Positions 42,308-51,529 of a stretch of DNA of 64,000 nucleotides are shown piece by piece. The notes beneath the pieces were generated by a model. The model was not told where the DNA came from. It saw only the letters and a program-made list of their open reading frames with translations, and searched no databases. Within the stretch, counting starts at the first letter, position 1, and every line of letters starts with the position of its first letter. This DNA comes from DSWT01 sp035420085 (GTDB taxonomy: Bacteria; Chloroflexota; Anaerolineae; B4-G1; SLSP01): the NCBI GenBank assembly GCA_035420085.1, contig DAOLUH010000001.1, forward strand, positions 185,008 through 249,007, in the 5' to 3' direction. A program made the translations under genes and the position numbers.

Positions 42308-43096
42308 TCAGGCAATGGGCAACTGAATATGAAACGTCGTGCCGCGCCCGCGTTCACTTGCGAACCAGATGCGCCCGTTTTGTTGTTCGATCAAAAGCTT
42401 CGAGAGGCGCAGCGCCAGGCCGTTGCCGGGAATCTGGCGCGTCTCTTCATCTGACGCGCGGAAGAAAGCCTCAAAGATGTGCTCTTGCTCTTCCGGCAGG
42501 ATGCCGACGCCGGTATCGCGCACGGCGATCTGTACACCCGCTGTAGCGCCGGACGTGTCTTCAGCGGCAACGGTGATCACGCCGCCCTCCGGCGTGTAGA
42601 GGTGCGCATTGCTCAACAGGTTCGCCAACACCTGGACGAGCCGGGCGCGGTCGCACCACAGCGCGGGGAGCGTGTCGGGGATGTCGCGGGCGAGGGTCTG
42701 GCGCTTCTCAGCGATAGCTGTCGTCAGGCCGCGCAATGCCTCGTCGAGCGCCTCGTTGAGCGCCACGGCGGACGGGGCAAACTTCACCGCGCCCGCTTCC
42801 AGCTTGTTAATGTCCGAGAGGTCGGCGACCATCCGCGACATACGCTCCACGTTGGCGCGGATCGTTTGCAGGAAGTTCTTTTGCGCGTCACTGACCGGCC
42901 CCACAATGCCCTTGAGCAGCAGGTCGGTGTAGCCTTTGATGGACGTCATCGGGACGCGCAGCTCGTGTGTCACCAGCGAGACGAACTGTTGGCGGGCGTG
43001 CTGGGCCGCCGCGAGCGCAGCCTCGGCCTCCTGGCGCGCCTGCTGCTCGCGCGCTAACGCCTCTTTCAATGTGTTGATCTCATCCACTGCTGACAT
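42308..43096 (-). CDS. Soluble sensor histidine kinase
   Basis: 262 residues from MSAVDEINTLKEAL, GGAGGG upstream. A coiled coil covers residues 5-35. The H box is FVSLVTHELRVPMTSIKGY. The N box is ANLLSNAHLYTPEGG, the G1 box DTGVGI, and the region near FFRASDEETRQIPGNGLAL has the expected ATP-lid form. There is no membrane segment and no sensor domain beyond the coiled coil, so it must receive its signal from another protein. No response regulator gene is adjacent. Confidence 0.92.
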   Translation of the reverse strand: MSAVDEINTLKEALAREQQARQEAEAALAAAQHARQQFVSLVTHELRVPMTSIKGYTDLLLKGIVGPVSDAQKNFLQTIRANVERMSRMVADLSDINKLEAGAVKFAPSAVALNEALDEALRGLTTAIAEKRQTLARDIPDTLPALWCDRARLVQVLANLLSNAHLYTPEGGVITVAAEDTSGATAGVQIAVRDTGVGILPEEQEHIFEAFFRASDEETRQIPGNGLALRLSKLLIEQQNGRIWFASERGRGTTFHIQLPIA

Positions 43097-43115
43097 AGCG
43101 CCCTCCACATAAACA

Positions 43116-43190
43116 AATACGTAAAACGTAAAACGTAAAACGTGAAACGTAAAAGTTTGCTTACGTTTTACGCTTTACGTTTTAGGCCGT
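43116..43190. repeat. Heptamer repeat hairpin ACGTAAA
   Basis: Five units (ACGTAAA three times, ACGTGAA, ACGTAAA), a short spacer, then TTACGTT, TTACGCT, TTACGTT type units. The two arms are nearly self-complementary. It lies between the PAP2-like and histidine kinase genes. Confidence 0.9.
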
Positions 43191-43843
43191 TACAATGCCG
43201 GGTTGAGCAGAATCACTCCCACGATGACGCCGCTGCCGAGGAGCGCCCCGGCAATCGTTTGGCCGAGCGTGTGCCGCCGCAGCTTGACGCGCGACCAGGC
43301 GATGAGCGGGATGCTGATGACGAGTGGCGCGGCAACCGGCCCTAGCACGCGCAGGACGAACAATGTTACCCCGGCGGCAGAGGTCGTATGCGCGCTGATT
43401 TTCCACCGCAGGGTGATCGCAAACACAATCAGCCACTGCACGAAGCCGGCGCCGGCCATCGCCGTGAGCACGGCAGGCGCGTTCCCGATCCGCATGACGA
43501 GCCAGCTCAGCCCGAACCCGGCAATCGTTACCAGCAACGACCCCTTGCGTTGCTCCCGCAATTGCACGTCGAGATCGGTGACGCGCCCGTGACGCACCTG
43601 CCAGATCAGAAAAATCATTGGGATGACCATAGCCATCGTCACATACACACCCGACCACAGCCAGACCTTCGGCAACGCCAGGCTGGCCGCGATGCAGATG
43701 AGCGATGCCAATCCCATCACCGGTGGGCTGCCTACCTGCGAGATGCAGTAGGCCAGATATTCCCCGCGCGTGCTCGGTTTGAGGACGGCATCCAGCGTCG
43801 TCGTCAAGGGCGATCGGCGCGGCGGGCGTGGCGTCTCTGTCAT
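43190..43843 (-). CDS. PAP2-like membrane phosphatase family protein
   Basis: 217 residues from MTETPRPPRRSPL, nine bases after GGAGG. About five membrane segments. SAHTTSAAGVTLF and SRVKLRRHTLGQTIAGALLG correspond to the second and third PAP2 phosphatase motifs; the first (K-x6-RP) is not evident, so catalytic activity is uncertain. It may act on lipid phosphates in the membrane. Confidence 0.75.
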   Translation of the reverse strand: MTETPRPPRRSPLTTTLDAVLKPSTRGEYLAYCISQVGSPPVMGLASLICIAASLALPKVWLWSGVYVTMAMVIPMIFLIWQVRHGRVTDLDVQLREQRKGSLLVTIAGFGLSWLVMRIGNAPAVLTAMAGAGFVQWLIVFAITLRWKISAHTTSAAGVTLFVLRVLGPVAAPLVISIPLIAWSRVKLRRHTLGQTIAGALLGSGVIVGVILLNPAL

Positions 43844-43876
43844 AGCATATTCCTCCATTTGGATTACAATACCTTC

Positions 43877-43885
43877 ATTATACCA
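43877..43885 (-). promoter_or_regulatory. Extended -10 for the PAP2-like gene
   Basis: Minus-strand TG-G-TATAAT, about 35 bases before the start. Confidence 0.5.
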
Positions 43886-43976
43886 GAATTGGGGGAGCGC
43901 GTGGGCGGATACTGCAACCGCACTCGATAACGGCGCGTATTATCCTGTAGAACGTGCGTGGAAGGAGGAGAACAAA

Positions 43977-44729
43977 GTGAAAAAGGGCGTTATTTTGGGG
44001 ATTACGTTGTTTTTACTGGCGAGCAGCCTGGCCTGTACGGTGACGATTCCCAGTATCAACATCAACATTGACGTCGAGCAGGTCGAAGGCTCCGGGAACG
44101 TTGTTGAAGAAACCCGCGAGGTGCGCAACTTCAGCCGCGTGCGCCTGGCCGGATTTGGCCGCCTGCGCATTGAGCGCGGCGATACCGAATCCCTGCGTAT
44201 CGAGGCCGAGGACAACTTTATGCAGTACATCACGACCGAGGTGAAGGGCGAGGAACTCATCATCCGCTGGCAAAAGAACATCGTGGTGACCAACAACAAA
44301 CCCATCAACTTCTACCTGACCGTGAAATCGCTGGATACCATCACGCTGGATGGCGCGGGCGACATCGAAGCGCCCGACATGCGCGCCGAGACCTTCACCG
44401 TCAACGCGAACGGCGCGGGCAACTTCGACCTGCTGAACCTGGACGTTGACCAACTCGTGGTGACGCTCTCCGGCGCGGGCAATGTGACGGTGACGGGCGA
44501 GGCAGCGTCGCAGACCGTCAAAATCAACGGCATTGGGCGTTATCAGGCCCGCGACTTGAAGAGCGAGAAAGCTAAAGTGGAGATCAACGCGGCTGGCTCG
44601 GCGACCGTGCGCGCGCGAGAGACCCTGGATGCCACGATCAACGGTGCTGGTTCGATTGAGTATTACGGCAACCCCACCGTCTCTCAACGGGTCAACGGCG
44701 TCGGGCGGATCAGCCGCCTCGGCGATTGA
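43977..44729 (+). CDS. DUF2807 (head GIN domain) lipoprotein
   Basis: 250 residues from GTG with AAGGAGGAG before it. The signal peptide ends in the lipobox LASSLAC, so it should be an anchored lipoprotein. The rest is a regular beta-helix of DUF2807: repeats such as ITLDGAGDIEAPD, VNANGAGNFDLLN, VTLSGAGNVTVTG and INGAGSIEYYG. Function in the family is unknown; likely extracytoplasmic binding or scaffolding. Confidence 0.92.
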   Translation: MKKGVILGITLFLLASSLACTVTIPSININIDVEQVEGSGNVVEETREVRNFSRVRLAGFGRLRIERGDTESLRIEAEDNFMQYITTEVKGEELIIRWQKNIVVTNNKPINFYLTVKSLDTITLDGAGDIEAPDMRAETFTVNANGAGNFDLLNLDVDQLVVTLSGAGNVTVTGEAASQTVKINGIGRYQARDLKSEKAKVEINAAGSATVRARETLDATINGAGSIEYYGNPTVSQRVNGVGRISRLGD

Positions 44730-44734
44730 TCATC

Positions 44735-44805
44735 TTGTGGACAGGATTAACAAGATAAATCTATATTTATTGACATCCTGTGAATCCTGTTCATCCTGTC
44801 GAAAA
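44735..44805. repeat. ACAGGATTAAC / ATCCTGT repeat hairpin
   Basis: GACAGGATTAACAAGATAAA is followed by TTTATTGACATCCTGTGAATCCTGTTCATCCTGTC (two stretches). The halves pair; periodicity is 9-10 bases, so this is a different family from the heptamers. A second copy is at 61513-61585. Confidence 0.7.
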
Positions 44806-44819
44806 ACGAGGTGTATACT

Positions 44820-46541
44820 ATGAACCGTTGGCGGATCGCGCTGGCGCAAATCAATACCCTGGTTGGCGACATTGAGGGCAACACGCGGAAAATCGAGGCC
44901 GGTATCCGGCGGGCGCAAGCGGTGGGCGCGGACCTGGTGGTGTTCCCCGAACTGGCGGTCACCGGCTACCCGCCTGAAGACCTGCTGCTCAAGCCGGCTT
45001 TCTTGCAGGCGAACATGGCCGCTGTGCTACGCCTGGCGCGCGCGACGCAGGGCATCACCGCCATCGTCGGCTTTGCGGACGTGGACGACGACGTGTACAA
45101 CGCCGCTGCTATCCTGCACGACGGAGCCTGGGTGCGCACCTATCACAAACACTACCTGCCCAACTACGCCGTCTTTGATGAAGATCGCTACTTCCGCCGG
45201 GGCGTGGACATCCCGGTGTTCACGCGGGACGGGATTGCCTTTGGCGTGAGCATCTGCGAGGATATCTGGTATCCGGCGGGGCCGCCCGAAGTCCAGGCGT
45301 TGCAGGGTGGGGCGCGGCTGCTGGTGAACATCTCCGCGTCGCCGTACCACGCCGGCAAGCTGGCCTCCCGCGAGCAGATGCTCGCCACCCGCGCTGCCGA
45401 CAATGCCGCCATCGTCGCCTTTTGCAACCTGGTGGGTGGGCAGGATGAGCTGGTCTTCGATGGGGGCAGCGTGATCGTGAATGAGCGCGGGCAGGTGATC
45501 GCGCGCGGCGCGCAGTTTGCGGAGGACTTCGTCGTGGCGGACGTGGATTTAGGCGCGGTGTTCCGTTGGCGGCTGCACGATCCTCGCTGGCGCAAGGCCG
45601 TCCCCGCGCCGCTGCCGACGGCGACGCTCCCCGCCGTAGCGACGCCGGCGCCCCCCCGCGAACCGCTTGCGCCGCATATCGCAGCGCCGCTGCCGCCCCT
45701 GGCCGAAATCTACCAGGCGCTCGTGCTCGGCGTCGGCGACTACGTCCGCAAGAACGGCTTTGCGAAGGTGCTGATCGGGCTTTCCGGCGGCATTGACTCG
45801 ACGTTGGTAGCGTGCATCGCGGCGGATGCGCTGGGGCCGGAGAACGTGGTGGGCGTGGCGATGCCCTCCCGCTACACCTCTGATATGAGCAACACCGACG
45901 CAGCGCAGCTCGCCGCCAACCTGGGCATCGGCTTTATGACGATCCCCATCGAACACGTCTTCCAGGCGTACCTGGATGTGCTGACGGAGCCGTTTGCGGG
46001 GACAACGCCGGGCGTGGCCGAGGAAAACTTGCAAGCACGGATTCGCGGCAACTACTTGATGGCGCTCTCGAACAAGTTTGGCTGGCTGGTGTTGACCACC
46101 GGCAACAAGAGCGAAATGAGCGCGGGCTACGCGACGCTCTACGGCGACATGGCCGGCGGCTACGCGGTGATCAAGGATGTGCTGAAGACGCTCGTGTACG
46201 ATCTCTCGAACTGGCGCAATACCCAGGGCGACGTCCCCGTGATTCCCGAACGCTGCATCACCCGCCCCCCTTCGGCGGAACTGCGCCCGGATCAGAAGGA
46301 CACGGACTCGCTGCCGCCCTACGAGGTGCTGGACGCGATCCTCAAAGCCTACGTGGAGGACGATCAGGCCCCGGAGGACATTGTAACGGCGTTGGCGCTG
46401 CCGGAGGGGTTGGTGCAGCGCGTCACGCGGATGGTGGATCGCAATGAGTACAAGCGCCGCCAGGCCCCGCCGGGCGTGCGCATCACCACCCGCGCCTTCG
46501 GCAAAGACCGGCGTCTGCCGATTACGCAGCGGTACAATTGA
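44820..46541 (+). CDS. nadE: Glutamine-dependent NAD+ synthase
   Basis: 573 residues; ATG chosen because GAGGTG lies six bases before it. N-terminal nitrilase-type glutaminase: FPELAVTGYP (Glu), YHKHYLPNY (Lys) and SICEDIWYP (Cys). C-terminal synthetase: PP-loop IGLSGGIDSTL near residue 320 and GNKSEMSAGYATLYGDMAGG. It makes NAD+ from deamido-NAD+ using glutamine as nitrogen source. Complete. Confidence 0.97.
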   Translation: MNRWRIALAQINTLVGDIEGNTRKIEAGIRRAQAVGADLVVFPELAVTGYPPEDLLLKPAFLQANMAAVLRLARATQGITAIVGFADVDDDVYNAAAILHDGAWVRTYHKHYLPNYAVFDEDRYFRRGVDIPVFTRDGIAFGVSICEDIWYPAGPPEVQALQGGARLLVNISASPYHAGKLASREQMLATRAADNAAIVAFCNLVGGQDELVFDGGSVIVNERGQVIARGAQFAEDFVVADVDLGAVFRWRLHDPRWRKAVPAPLPTATLPAVATPAPPREPLAPHIAAPLPPLAEIYQALVLGVGDYVRKNGFAKVLIGLSGGIDSTLVACIAADALGPENVVGVAMPSRYTSDMSNTDAAQLAANLGIGFMTIPIEHVFQAYLDVLTEPFAGTTPGVAEENLQARIRGNYLMALSNKFGWLVLTTGNKSEMSAGYATLYGDMAGGYAVIKDVLKTLVYDLSNWRNTQGDVPVIPERCITRPPSAELRPDQKDTDSLPPYEVLDAILKAYVEDDQAPEDIVTALALPEGLVQRVTRMVDRNEYKRRQAPPGVRITTRAFGKDRRLPITQRYN

Positions 46542-46542
46542 A

Positions 46543-46632
46543 GGGTAGGGAGTAGGCAGTAGGGAGTAGGGAGTAGGGAGTAAGGTGAGTTTCACTCCTT
46601 ACTTCTTACTTCTTACTTCTTACTCCTTACTC
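46543..46632. repeat. Heptamer hairpin GTAGGGA / TTACTTC
   Basis: Units of GTAGGGA (four or more) lead into AAGGTGAGTTTCACTCC and then TTACTTC units. It can fold imperfectly, lies between the convergent nadE and Wzc-like genes, and contains the stop codon of the latter. Confidence 0.85.
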
Positions 46633-48239
46633 CGCCTTTTCTTCTCCACCTTAGAACGGCGCTTTTCGACGGTGCCGTCTTCGTGGCGATAGTATTTGTA
46701 GTGGTAGTACTGGTAATAGTAGTAGCTGCCACGGCGCGTGGAGAGGCGGTTCATCACCAGGCCGAGGAGCGGGGCGTGGACGCGGCGCAGTTCCTCGGCG
46801 GCGCGCTTCGACATCCCGCGGCGCGTGGCCCCTGCATCATTGACCAGCAGGACGCCGTCCACGCGGGACGCGAGCACCGCCGCATCTGTCACCAGAAGCG
46901 TGGGCGGCGAGTCGAAGATCACCAGATCGGCGTTGGCTTTCAATTCCTCGATGATTTCCCCCATCCGCTTGGAACCGAGCAGCTCGGCAGGGTTCGGCGG
47001 GATCGTGCCGCTCGTCAGCACCCAGAGGTTTTCCACCTGGGTGGGCTGCACGTGCTCCATCACGCCGGGGTTGGTGTGCAGGATGCCGTCGCACAGCCCG
47101 TAATCGTTGGGCAGGTTGAAAATGTGGTGCTGAACGGGCCGCCGCAGGTCGGTATCCACCGCGATCACTTTGAGGCCCGACTGCGCCATCACCACCGCCA
47201 GGTTCGCCAGCGTCACGCTTTTGCCCTCCGAGGGGGCCGGGCTGGTCACCATCAATGTTTTGATGGGTTTGTCTATGGCGGAGAACTGGATGTTCGTGCG
47301 GAGTACCCGGTAGGCTTCGACGATGGGGGAGAGTGGGTGGCGGACGGCGATGAGCCGGTCATCGTCGGATTTCCCCTCGATGCGCGCAATCGCGCCCAGG
47401 GCGGGCAGGCCGGTCAACTGCGCGGCCTCTTCGGGCGTCTTCACCGTGTCGTCCAGGTATTCGATGAGGAACGCGCCGCCGAGCGCCAGCGCCAGGCCGA
47501 TGGCGGCGGCGAGCAGCACCGTCTGCGAGACGTTGGGGCTGATCGGATAGGTGGGCGTGCTCGCCGGTTCGATGACGGTGACGTAGTTGATGCCGCCCTG
47601 GACCGTGGTGAGCAGCGAGGCGTAGGTGGCCTGGTACGAATTGAGCTTTTGTTGCAGCGCGGTGATGTTTGACTGGTACTGCTGGATGGCACGCGCGCTG
47701 TTGGCGGCGTCGAGCTTCTTCTGTTCGTCTTCGATTTCGGCCTTGGTCGTTTTGATTTTGTCTTCCAGGTCTTTGAGTTGCTGCTGGACGAAGTCTCGCC
47801 GGTCCCGCGCTTCCGGCGAATCGGTGGGCGTCTGCTTGATCAACTGCGTTGCAATTTCATCCGCCAGGATGCGGGCGCGCTCCGGATCGGTATCCAGCAC
47901 GCTGATTTCCAGCAGTTGCGAGCCGGCAACCACGCGCGCCGAGACGTTGCCCGCCGAGGGGATGTACTCCAATCCCAGCGCCCGCGCCGCGGCTTCGAGG
48001 ATGGGCTTGCGTTTCACCATCGTGGTGTAGGTCTGCGCCAACTGCTGGCTGAGCCAGATATCCTGGCTGGACGGGTTGGCCTGTTGGAGCGCCTGCCCGA
48101 CCATCAGCGTGGTGGTGGCGCTGTAGATGCGCGGCATCTGCCGCGTGCCCAGATAGCTGGAGACCGAGGCGATCAGCACGCAGGCGACCGCCAACCACCA
48201 CCATTTCTTGATGACCCCAAAGTATTGCTTTAATTCCAT
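46620..48239 (-). CDS. Polysaccharide co-polymerase / tyrosine autokinase (Wzc-like)
   Basis: 539 residues. Wzz-type N-terminal part with membrane helices at about 13-33 and 240-262 and a periplasmic coiled coil (KIKTTKAEIEDEQKKLD). BY-kinase part: Walker A SPAPSEGKSVTLANLA, Walker A-prime VIAVDTDLRRP and Walker B LVIFDSPPT. The tail is a tyrosine cluster, SYYYYQYYHYKYYRH, for autophosphorylation. It controls chain length and export of the polysaccharide assembled by the genes upstream. The last residues (KRRSKVEKKRRSKE) run into a heptamer repeat. Confidence 0.93.
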   Translation of the reverse strand: MELKQYFGVIKKWWWLAVACVLIASVSSYLGTRQMPRIYSATTTLMVGQALQQANPSSQDIWLSQQLAQTYTTMVKRKPILEAAARALGLEYIPSAGNVSARVVAGSQLLEISVLDTDPERARILADEIATQLIKQTPTDSPEARDRRDFVQQQLKDLEDKIKTTKAEIEDEQKKLDAANSARAIQQYQSNITALQQKLNSYQATYASLLTTVQGGINYVTVIEPASTPTYPISPNVSQTVLLAAAIGLALALGGAFLIEYLDDTVKTPEEAAQLTGLPALGAIARIEGKSDDDRLIAVRHPLSPIVEAYRVLRTNIQFSAIDKPIKTLMVTSPAPSEGKSVTLANLAVVMAQSGLKVIAVDTDLRRPVQHHIFNLPNDYGLCDGILHTNPGVMEHVQPTQVENLWVLTSGTIPPNPAELLGSKRMGEIIEELKANADLVIFDSPPTLLVTDAAVLASRVDGVLLVNDAGATRRGMSKRAAEELRRVHAPLLGLVMNRLSTRRGSYYYYQYYHYKYYRHEDGTVEKRRSKVEKKRRSKE

Positions 48240-48292
48240 GACCGGCTCACTTTATGCATCATCCCATTCGCAGCGGGGAGGGTAAGGTTTCT

Positions 48293-48317
48293 TGGGGGCG
48301 GGTGCATCCCGCCCCCA
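48293..48317. terminator. GC-rich hairpin before the Wzc-like gene
   Basis: TGGGGGCGGG and CCCGCCCCCA pair around TGCAT. No T run follows, so termination is uncertain; a related hairpin lies at 56013-56043. Confidence 0.45.
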
Positions 48318-48350
48318 CTTCCCCACCAGCAACGGTAGTATACCGCAGAA

Positions 48351-49688
48351 TCACGTTTTTGGAAGAATGTGCTTGCGCGCGCGTTGGTACAGATCATAGA
48401 TCGCCAGCGCCGCGAAGGGCAGGGCGACGGCATCCACCGGCAGCCGATAGCGCACCATCGCCCAGGTGAGAAGGTGAAGGACGGTGTAGAAGGCCATGAA
48501 GAGGAGGAGTAGGGAGTAGGGAGTAGGGAGTAGGGAGTGGGGAGTGCTGACGGCTGACGGCTGACGGCTGACCGCTAAATAAAGCCCATAAAGCATAAAC
48601 GGCAAAAACAGCCCAAAAGACCCCGTGCGGCCGATATTGTGGAGCAGCGTGGAATCGGGCGTGGGCCAGAACTCGAAGAAGGCGCGCACCCGGCTCAACG
48701 AGAGCAGCACGTAACGTCCCGGGTCGTCCAGGACGAAGCGGATGCCCTGCCGCAGCAGCGCGCGATCCATCTGTGCCTCGTTGCCGGATAGCCCTGCGGG
48801 CAGCGGCGCGGCGGCGAACTCCTGAAAGTGCGTCCCGTGGATGGGATGCTGCGCCGAGTACATCGCGTAGCCCGTGTTGGAGTTGAGCAGCAGAAATTCG
48901 CCGTAGACGCGATAGTTGCGGTACGTCCACGGCAGAATGCACGCAAGGAGCACCAACCCGGCGATGACGAGCGGGCGTAACATGTGCGCGGTTATACGTT
49001 TCGACGCGCTAACGCCTTGCCACAGCAGCCACAAGAAGAAGATCGGCGCCCAGGGAAGAATGGCCTGACGGATAAGGGCGGCGATGCCCAGGCTTAGGCC
49101 CAGTTGCAGGCTCAAGCCGAGCGGTACGCGCGCGCCCCGGCGCAGGCAACGTCCCACACGCAGCCCCACCTCCAACGACCACAACAGCGCGACGATGTAG
49201 AACGTCTCCGTCATCAGCGTGGCAGCGTAGAGGATGAAGTAGCCGTAGATGGCGGCGCTGGCGGCGGCGAGGAGGGGGAGAGTGGGGGAGAGGGTGAAAG
49301 GGTGAGGGGGTGAGGAGGAGAAGACAGTGCGCGTGAGGCGGTAGACCATCCAGGGGAGAAGGAGGCCGCCGAGGACGGCCTGGGTAAGCCGGGCAGCGAG
49401 CGGGTGAACGCCGAACACGGCGTAGACGGCGGCGATGAAGAGCGAGTAGAGGAAGGACCAAAAAGCCGTAGGCGTTCCTGGCGGAAAATTAAATGGATAC
49501 CACGGCCTGGCAAAACTAAACCCGTTCCCGTCAAGCAGACTCACGGCAAGGTAATGATAAGAGCGTTGATCGGTCAGCAGCGGGGGCGCATCAACAATAT
49601 CGCCGTAGTATATCGCCACCAGACACCGTAGAAAAACGCTGAGTAAAAGTATGATAACGAGCAAGTTTTTTGTGCGCATAATTTTCAT
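48351..49688 (-). CDS. GT39-like membrane glycosyltransferase with repeat insertions
   Basis: 445 residues, about eleven membrane segments, with the Asp-bearing first loop (YYGDIVDAPPLLTDQRSYH) of ArnT/PMT-like enzymes that transfer sugars from polyprenyl phosphate. Two stretches are low-complexity repeats read in frame: SSSPPHPFTLSPTLPLL (near residue 125, from GGTGAGG-type repeats at 49265-49322) and SRQPSAVSTPHSLLPTPYSL (near 375, from GTAGGGA and GCTGACG heptamers at 48503-48574). The second lies between two membrane helices. The start overlaps the upstream stop as ATGA. Confidence 0.82.
   Translation of the reverse strand: MKIMRTKNLLVIILLLSVFLRCLVAIYYGDIVDAPPLLTDQRSYHYLAVSLLDGNGFSFARPWYPFNFPPGTPTAFWSFLYSLFIAAVYAVFGVHPLAARLTQAVLGGLLLPWMVYRLTRTVFSSSPPHPFTLSPTLPLLAAASAAIYGYFILYAATLMTETFYIVALLWSLEVGLRVGRCLRRGARVPLGLSLQLGLSLGIAALIRQAILPWAPIFFLWLLWQGVSASKRITAHMLRPLVIAGLVLLACILPWTYRNYRVYGEFLLLNSNTGYAMYSAQHPIHGTHFQEFAAAPLPAGLSGNEAQMDRALLRQGIRFVLDDPGRYVLLSLSRVRAFFEFWPTPDSTLLHNIGRTGSFGLFLPFMLYGLYLAVSRQPSAVSTPHSLLPTPYSLLLLFMAFYTVLHLLTWAMVRYRLPVDAVALPFAALAIYDLYQRARKHILPKT
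48503..48574. repeat. In-gene heptamers GTAGGGA and GCTGACG
   Basis: Four GTAGGGA, then GTGGGGA, then GCTGACG three times, all inside the coding frame of the GT39-like gene. Confidence 0.9.
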
Positions 49689-50383
49689 CGGGCAACACTC
49701 AACAAGGAAACGCCCACTGGAGAGTTGATATTAGCTTCTATGTAGCGCAGGAAAGGAACTAAAAGGTTGAACAGGCGCAATTGGTTCGCCGGCGGGGTTT
49801 TCTTTCGCAATATCTTGCCGCTCACAAACCACCCCAAGGCTCCTGCAAAATTCAGATACCGCTGCATGACGATTTCAAATCCTGCCTGACTCAGTTTGAC
49901 CTGCATCTGCTCTTTATCGTAGCGGCGGAAATGGCCTATAGAGCTATCCATAGTGCCATAAAGCCAACTATGCGCCGGTACGATAACGACAAGATGTCCC
50001 GCAGTCAACAATTGTCGCATATTGACCAGGGCCGCAGTATCATCCGCAATGTGCTCAAGCACATTTAGAGAGATGATGGTATCAAATGCGTTTGGCTTCA
50101 GGTCCAGAACAGCGGGGTCGCAAATGTCATAGACTTGTGCTTGGATGTTAGGAGCGTGTATAAACCTCTGTTTCAGTTCGCGTATACTTTCTTCGCTTGT
50201 ATCTATCCCGAAAATCAATTCCCGATCATGTAATCTTGGGAAAAGGTTGCCCAGCCCACAACCTACCTCTAAAACTCGATTGCCTACGAAAGGTGTTATT
50301 TCTTCATAAATCCAATCATCAACACGGTTGATTAAGAACCGCGTTTGCCGAACTTCGTGCAAAGCTTTCTCGTCAAATTGCAT
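49685..50383 (-). CDS. Class I SAM-dependent methyltransferase
   Basis: 232 residues. Motif I VLEVGCGLGNLFPRL, acidic end IFGIDTSEES, and motif IV region AFDTIISLNVLEHI are clear. The C-terminal part is typical of methyltransferases of surface polysaccharide or lipid synthesis. It has lower GC than its neighbours, which hints at separate acquisition. Located in the polysaccharide operon and six bases downstream of the epimerase gene. Substrate unknown. Confidence 0.85.
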   Translation of the reverse strand: MQFDEKALHEVRQTRFLINRVDDWIYEEITPFVGNRVLEVGCGLGNLFPRLHDRELIFGIDTSEESIRELKQRFIHAPNIQAQVYDICDPAVLDLKPNAFDTIISLNVLEHIADDTAALVNMRQLLTAGHLVVIVPAHSWLYGTMDSSIGHFRRYDKEQMQVKLSQAGFEIVMQRYLNFAGALGWFVSGKILRKKTPPANQLRLFNLLVPFLRYIEANINSPVGVSLLSVAR

Positions 50384-50389
50384 TGGCGT

Positions 50390-51529
50390 TTACTCCTGTA
50401 ACAGCGCAGCGACAATCCGCTCGGCGGCATACCCATCCCCATAGGGATTGACGCCGCGCGCCATGGCGGCGTGGGCAGCCGGGTCGTTGAGCAGGTGGAA
50501 GGTCTCCGCGACGATGCGCTGCGCATCGGTGCCCACCACACGCGCGACGCCGGCTTCCACGGCCTCCGGGCGCTCGGTGACATCGCGCAGCACCAGCACC
50601 GGCACGCCCAGGCTCGGCGCTTCTTCCTGGATGCCGCCGGAATCCGTGAGGATCAGCGCGCTGCGCTGCATCAGCGCCACCAGCGTGAGGTAATCCACCG
50701 GCGCGGCGAGTGTGACGTGGGGGACGCCGCTCAGCCAACGCTGGACGGGCGCTTGCACGTTGGGATTGGGATGGACCGGATAGATCAGCTTTACCGCGCC
50801 CGCGCCCTGTTCGGCGATGGCGCGGATGGCCTGGCAGATGCGCTCCAGCGGTGCGCCGAAGCTCTCGCGCCGGTGCGCCGTGACCAGGATGAGCCGTGGG
50901 GCGTCCGCCGGACTCTGCGGCTGGGCGGGCAGGCCGGCTTGTTCCAGCAAAGCGACGGCCTCCGGCGGCGTGGGCTGCCGGGTGGCCCACAGCAGCGCGT
51001 CGGTGACGGTGTTGCCGGTGAGGCGGATGCGGCTTTCGGGAATGCCGTCTTGCAGTAGGTTTTGGCAGGCGCGCTCCGTAGGTGCAAAGCACAGATCGCT
51101 GAGGTGGTCGGCCAGCACGCGGTTCATCTCCTCCGGGAAGGGGTTCCAGCGGTCGCCGGTGCGCAGCCCCGCTTCAACGTGACCGACGCGGATGCGCAGA
51201 TGGTGCGCGGCGAGGGCGCCGGCGAGCACGGTGGTCGTATCGCCCTGCACGAGCACCCAATCGGGGCGCTCGGCTTCGAGCACGGGTTCCAGCCGCGCCA
51301 GCACGCGCGCGGCCAACTGGTTGAGCGTTTGCCCAGGCTCCATCAGATCGAGGTCTACATCGGGCGTGAGCGCGAGCGTGGCGAGCATCTGGTCGAGCAT
51401 CTCGCGGTGCTGCGCGGTGGCGCACACGCGCGTGACGAAGCGCTCCGGCTGCTGCTGCAAGGCCCAGATCACCGGCGCCATCTTGATGGCCTCGGGGCGG
51501 GTGCCGAAAATGCATAGGACCTTTATCAT
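50390..51529 (-). CDS. wecB: UDP-N-acetylglucosamine 2-epimerase
   Basis: 379 residues from MIKVLCIFGTRPEAIKMAP, the standard opening. GDTTTVLAGALAA, VGHVEAGLRT, TAHRRESFG and ILTDSGGIQEEAPSLG are all present. It makes UDP-ManNAc from UDP-GlcNAc for the polysaccharide. The ATG overlaps the upstream stop. Confidence 0.95.
   Translation of the reverse strand: MIKVLCIFGTRPEAIKMAPVIWALQQQPERFVTRVCATAQHREMLDQMLATLALTPDVDLDLMEPGQTLNQLAARVLARLEPVLEAERPDWVLVQGDTTTVLAGALAAHHLRIRVGHVEAGLRTGDRWNPFPEEMNRVLADHLSDLCFAPTERACQNLLQDGIPESRIRLTGNTVTDALLWATRQPTPPEAVALLEQAGLPAQPQSPADAPRLILVTAHRRESFGAPLERICQAIRAIAEQGAGAVKLIYPVHPNPNVQAPVQRWLSGVPHVTLAAPVDYLTLVALMQRSALILTDSGGIQEEAPSLGVPVLVLRDVTERPEAVEAGVARVVGTDAQRIVAETFHLLNDPAAHAAMARGVNPYGDGYAAERIVAALLQE

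Noticed and set aside
46543..46632. Ordinary rho-independent terminator after nadE
   Set aside because: The stem is imperfect and made of repeated 7-base units, so it is listed as repeat; it may still stop transcription.
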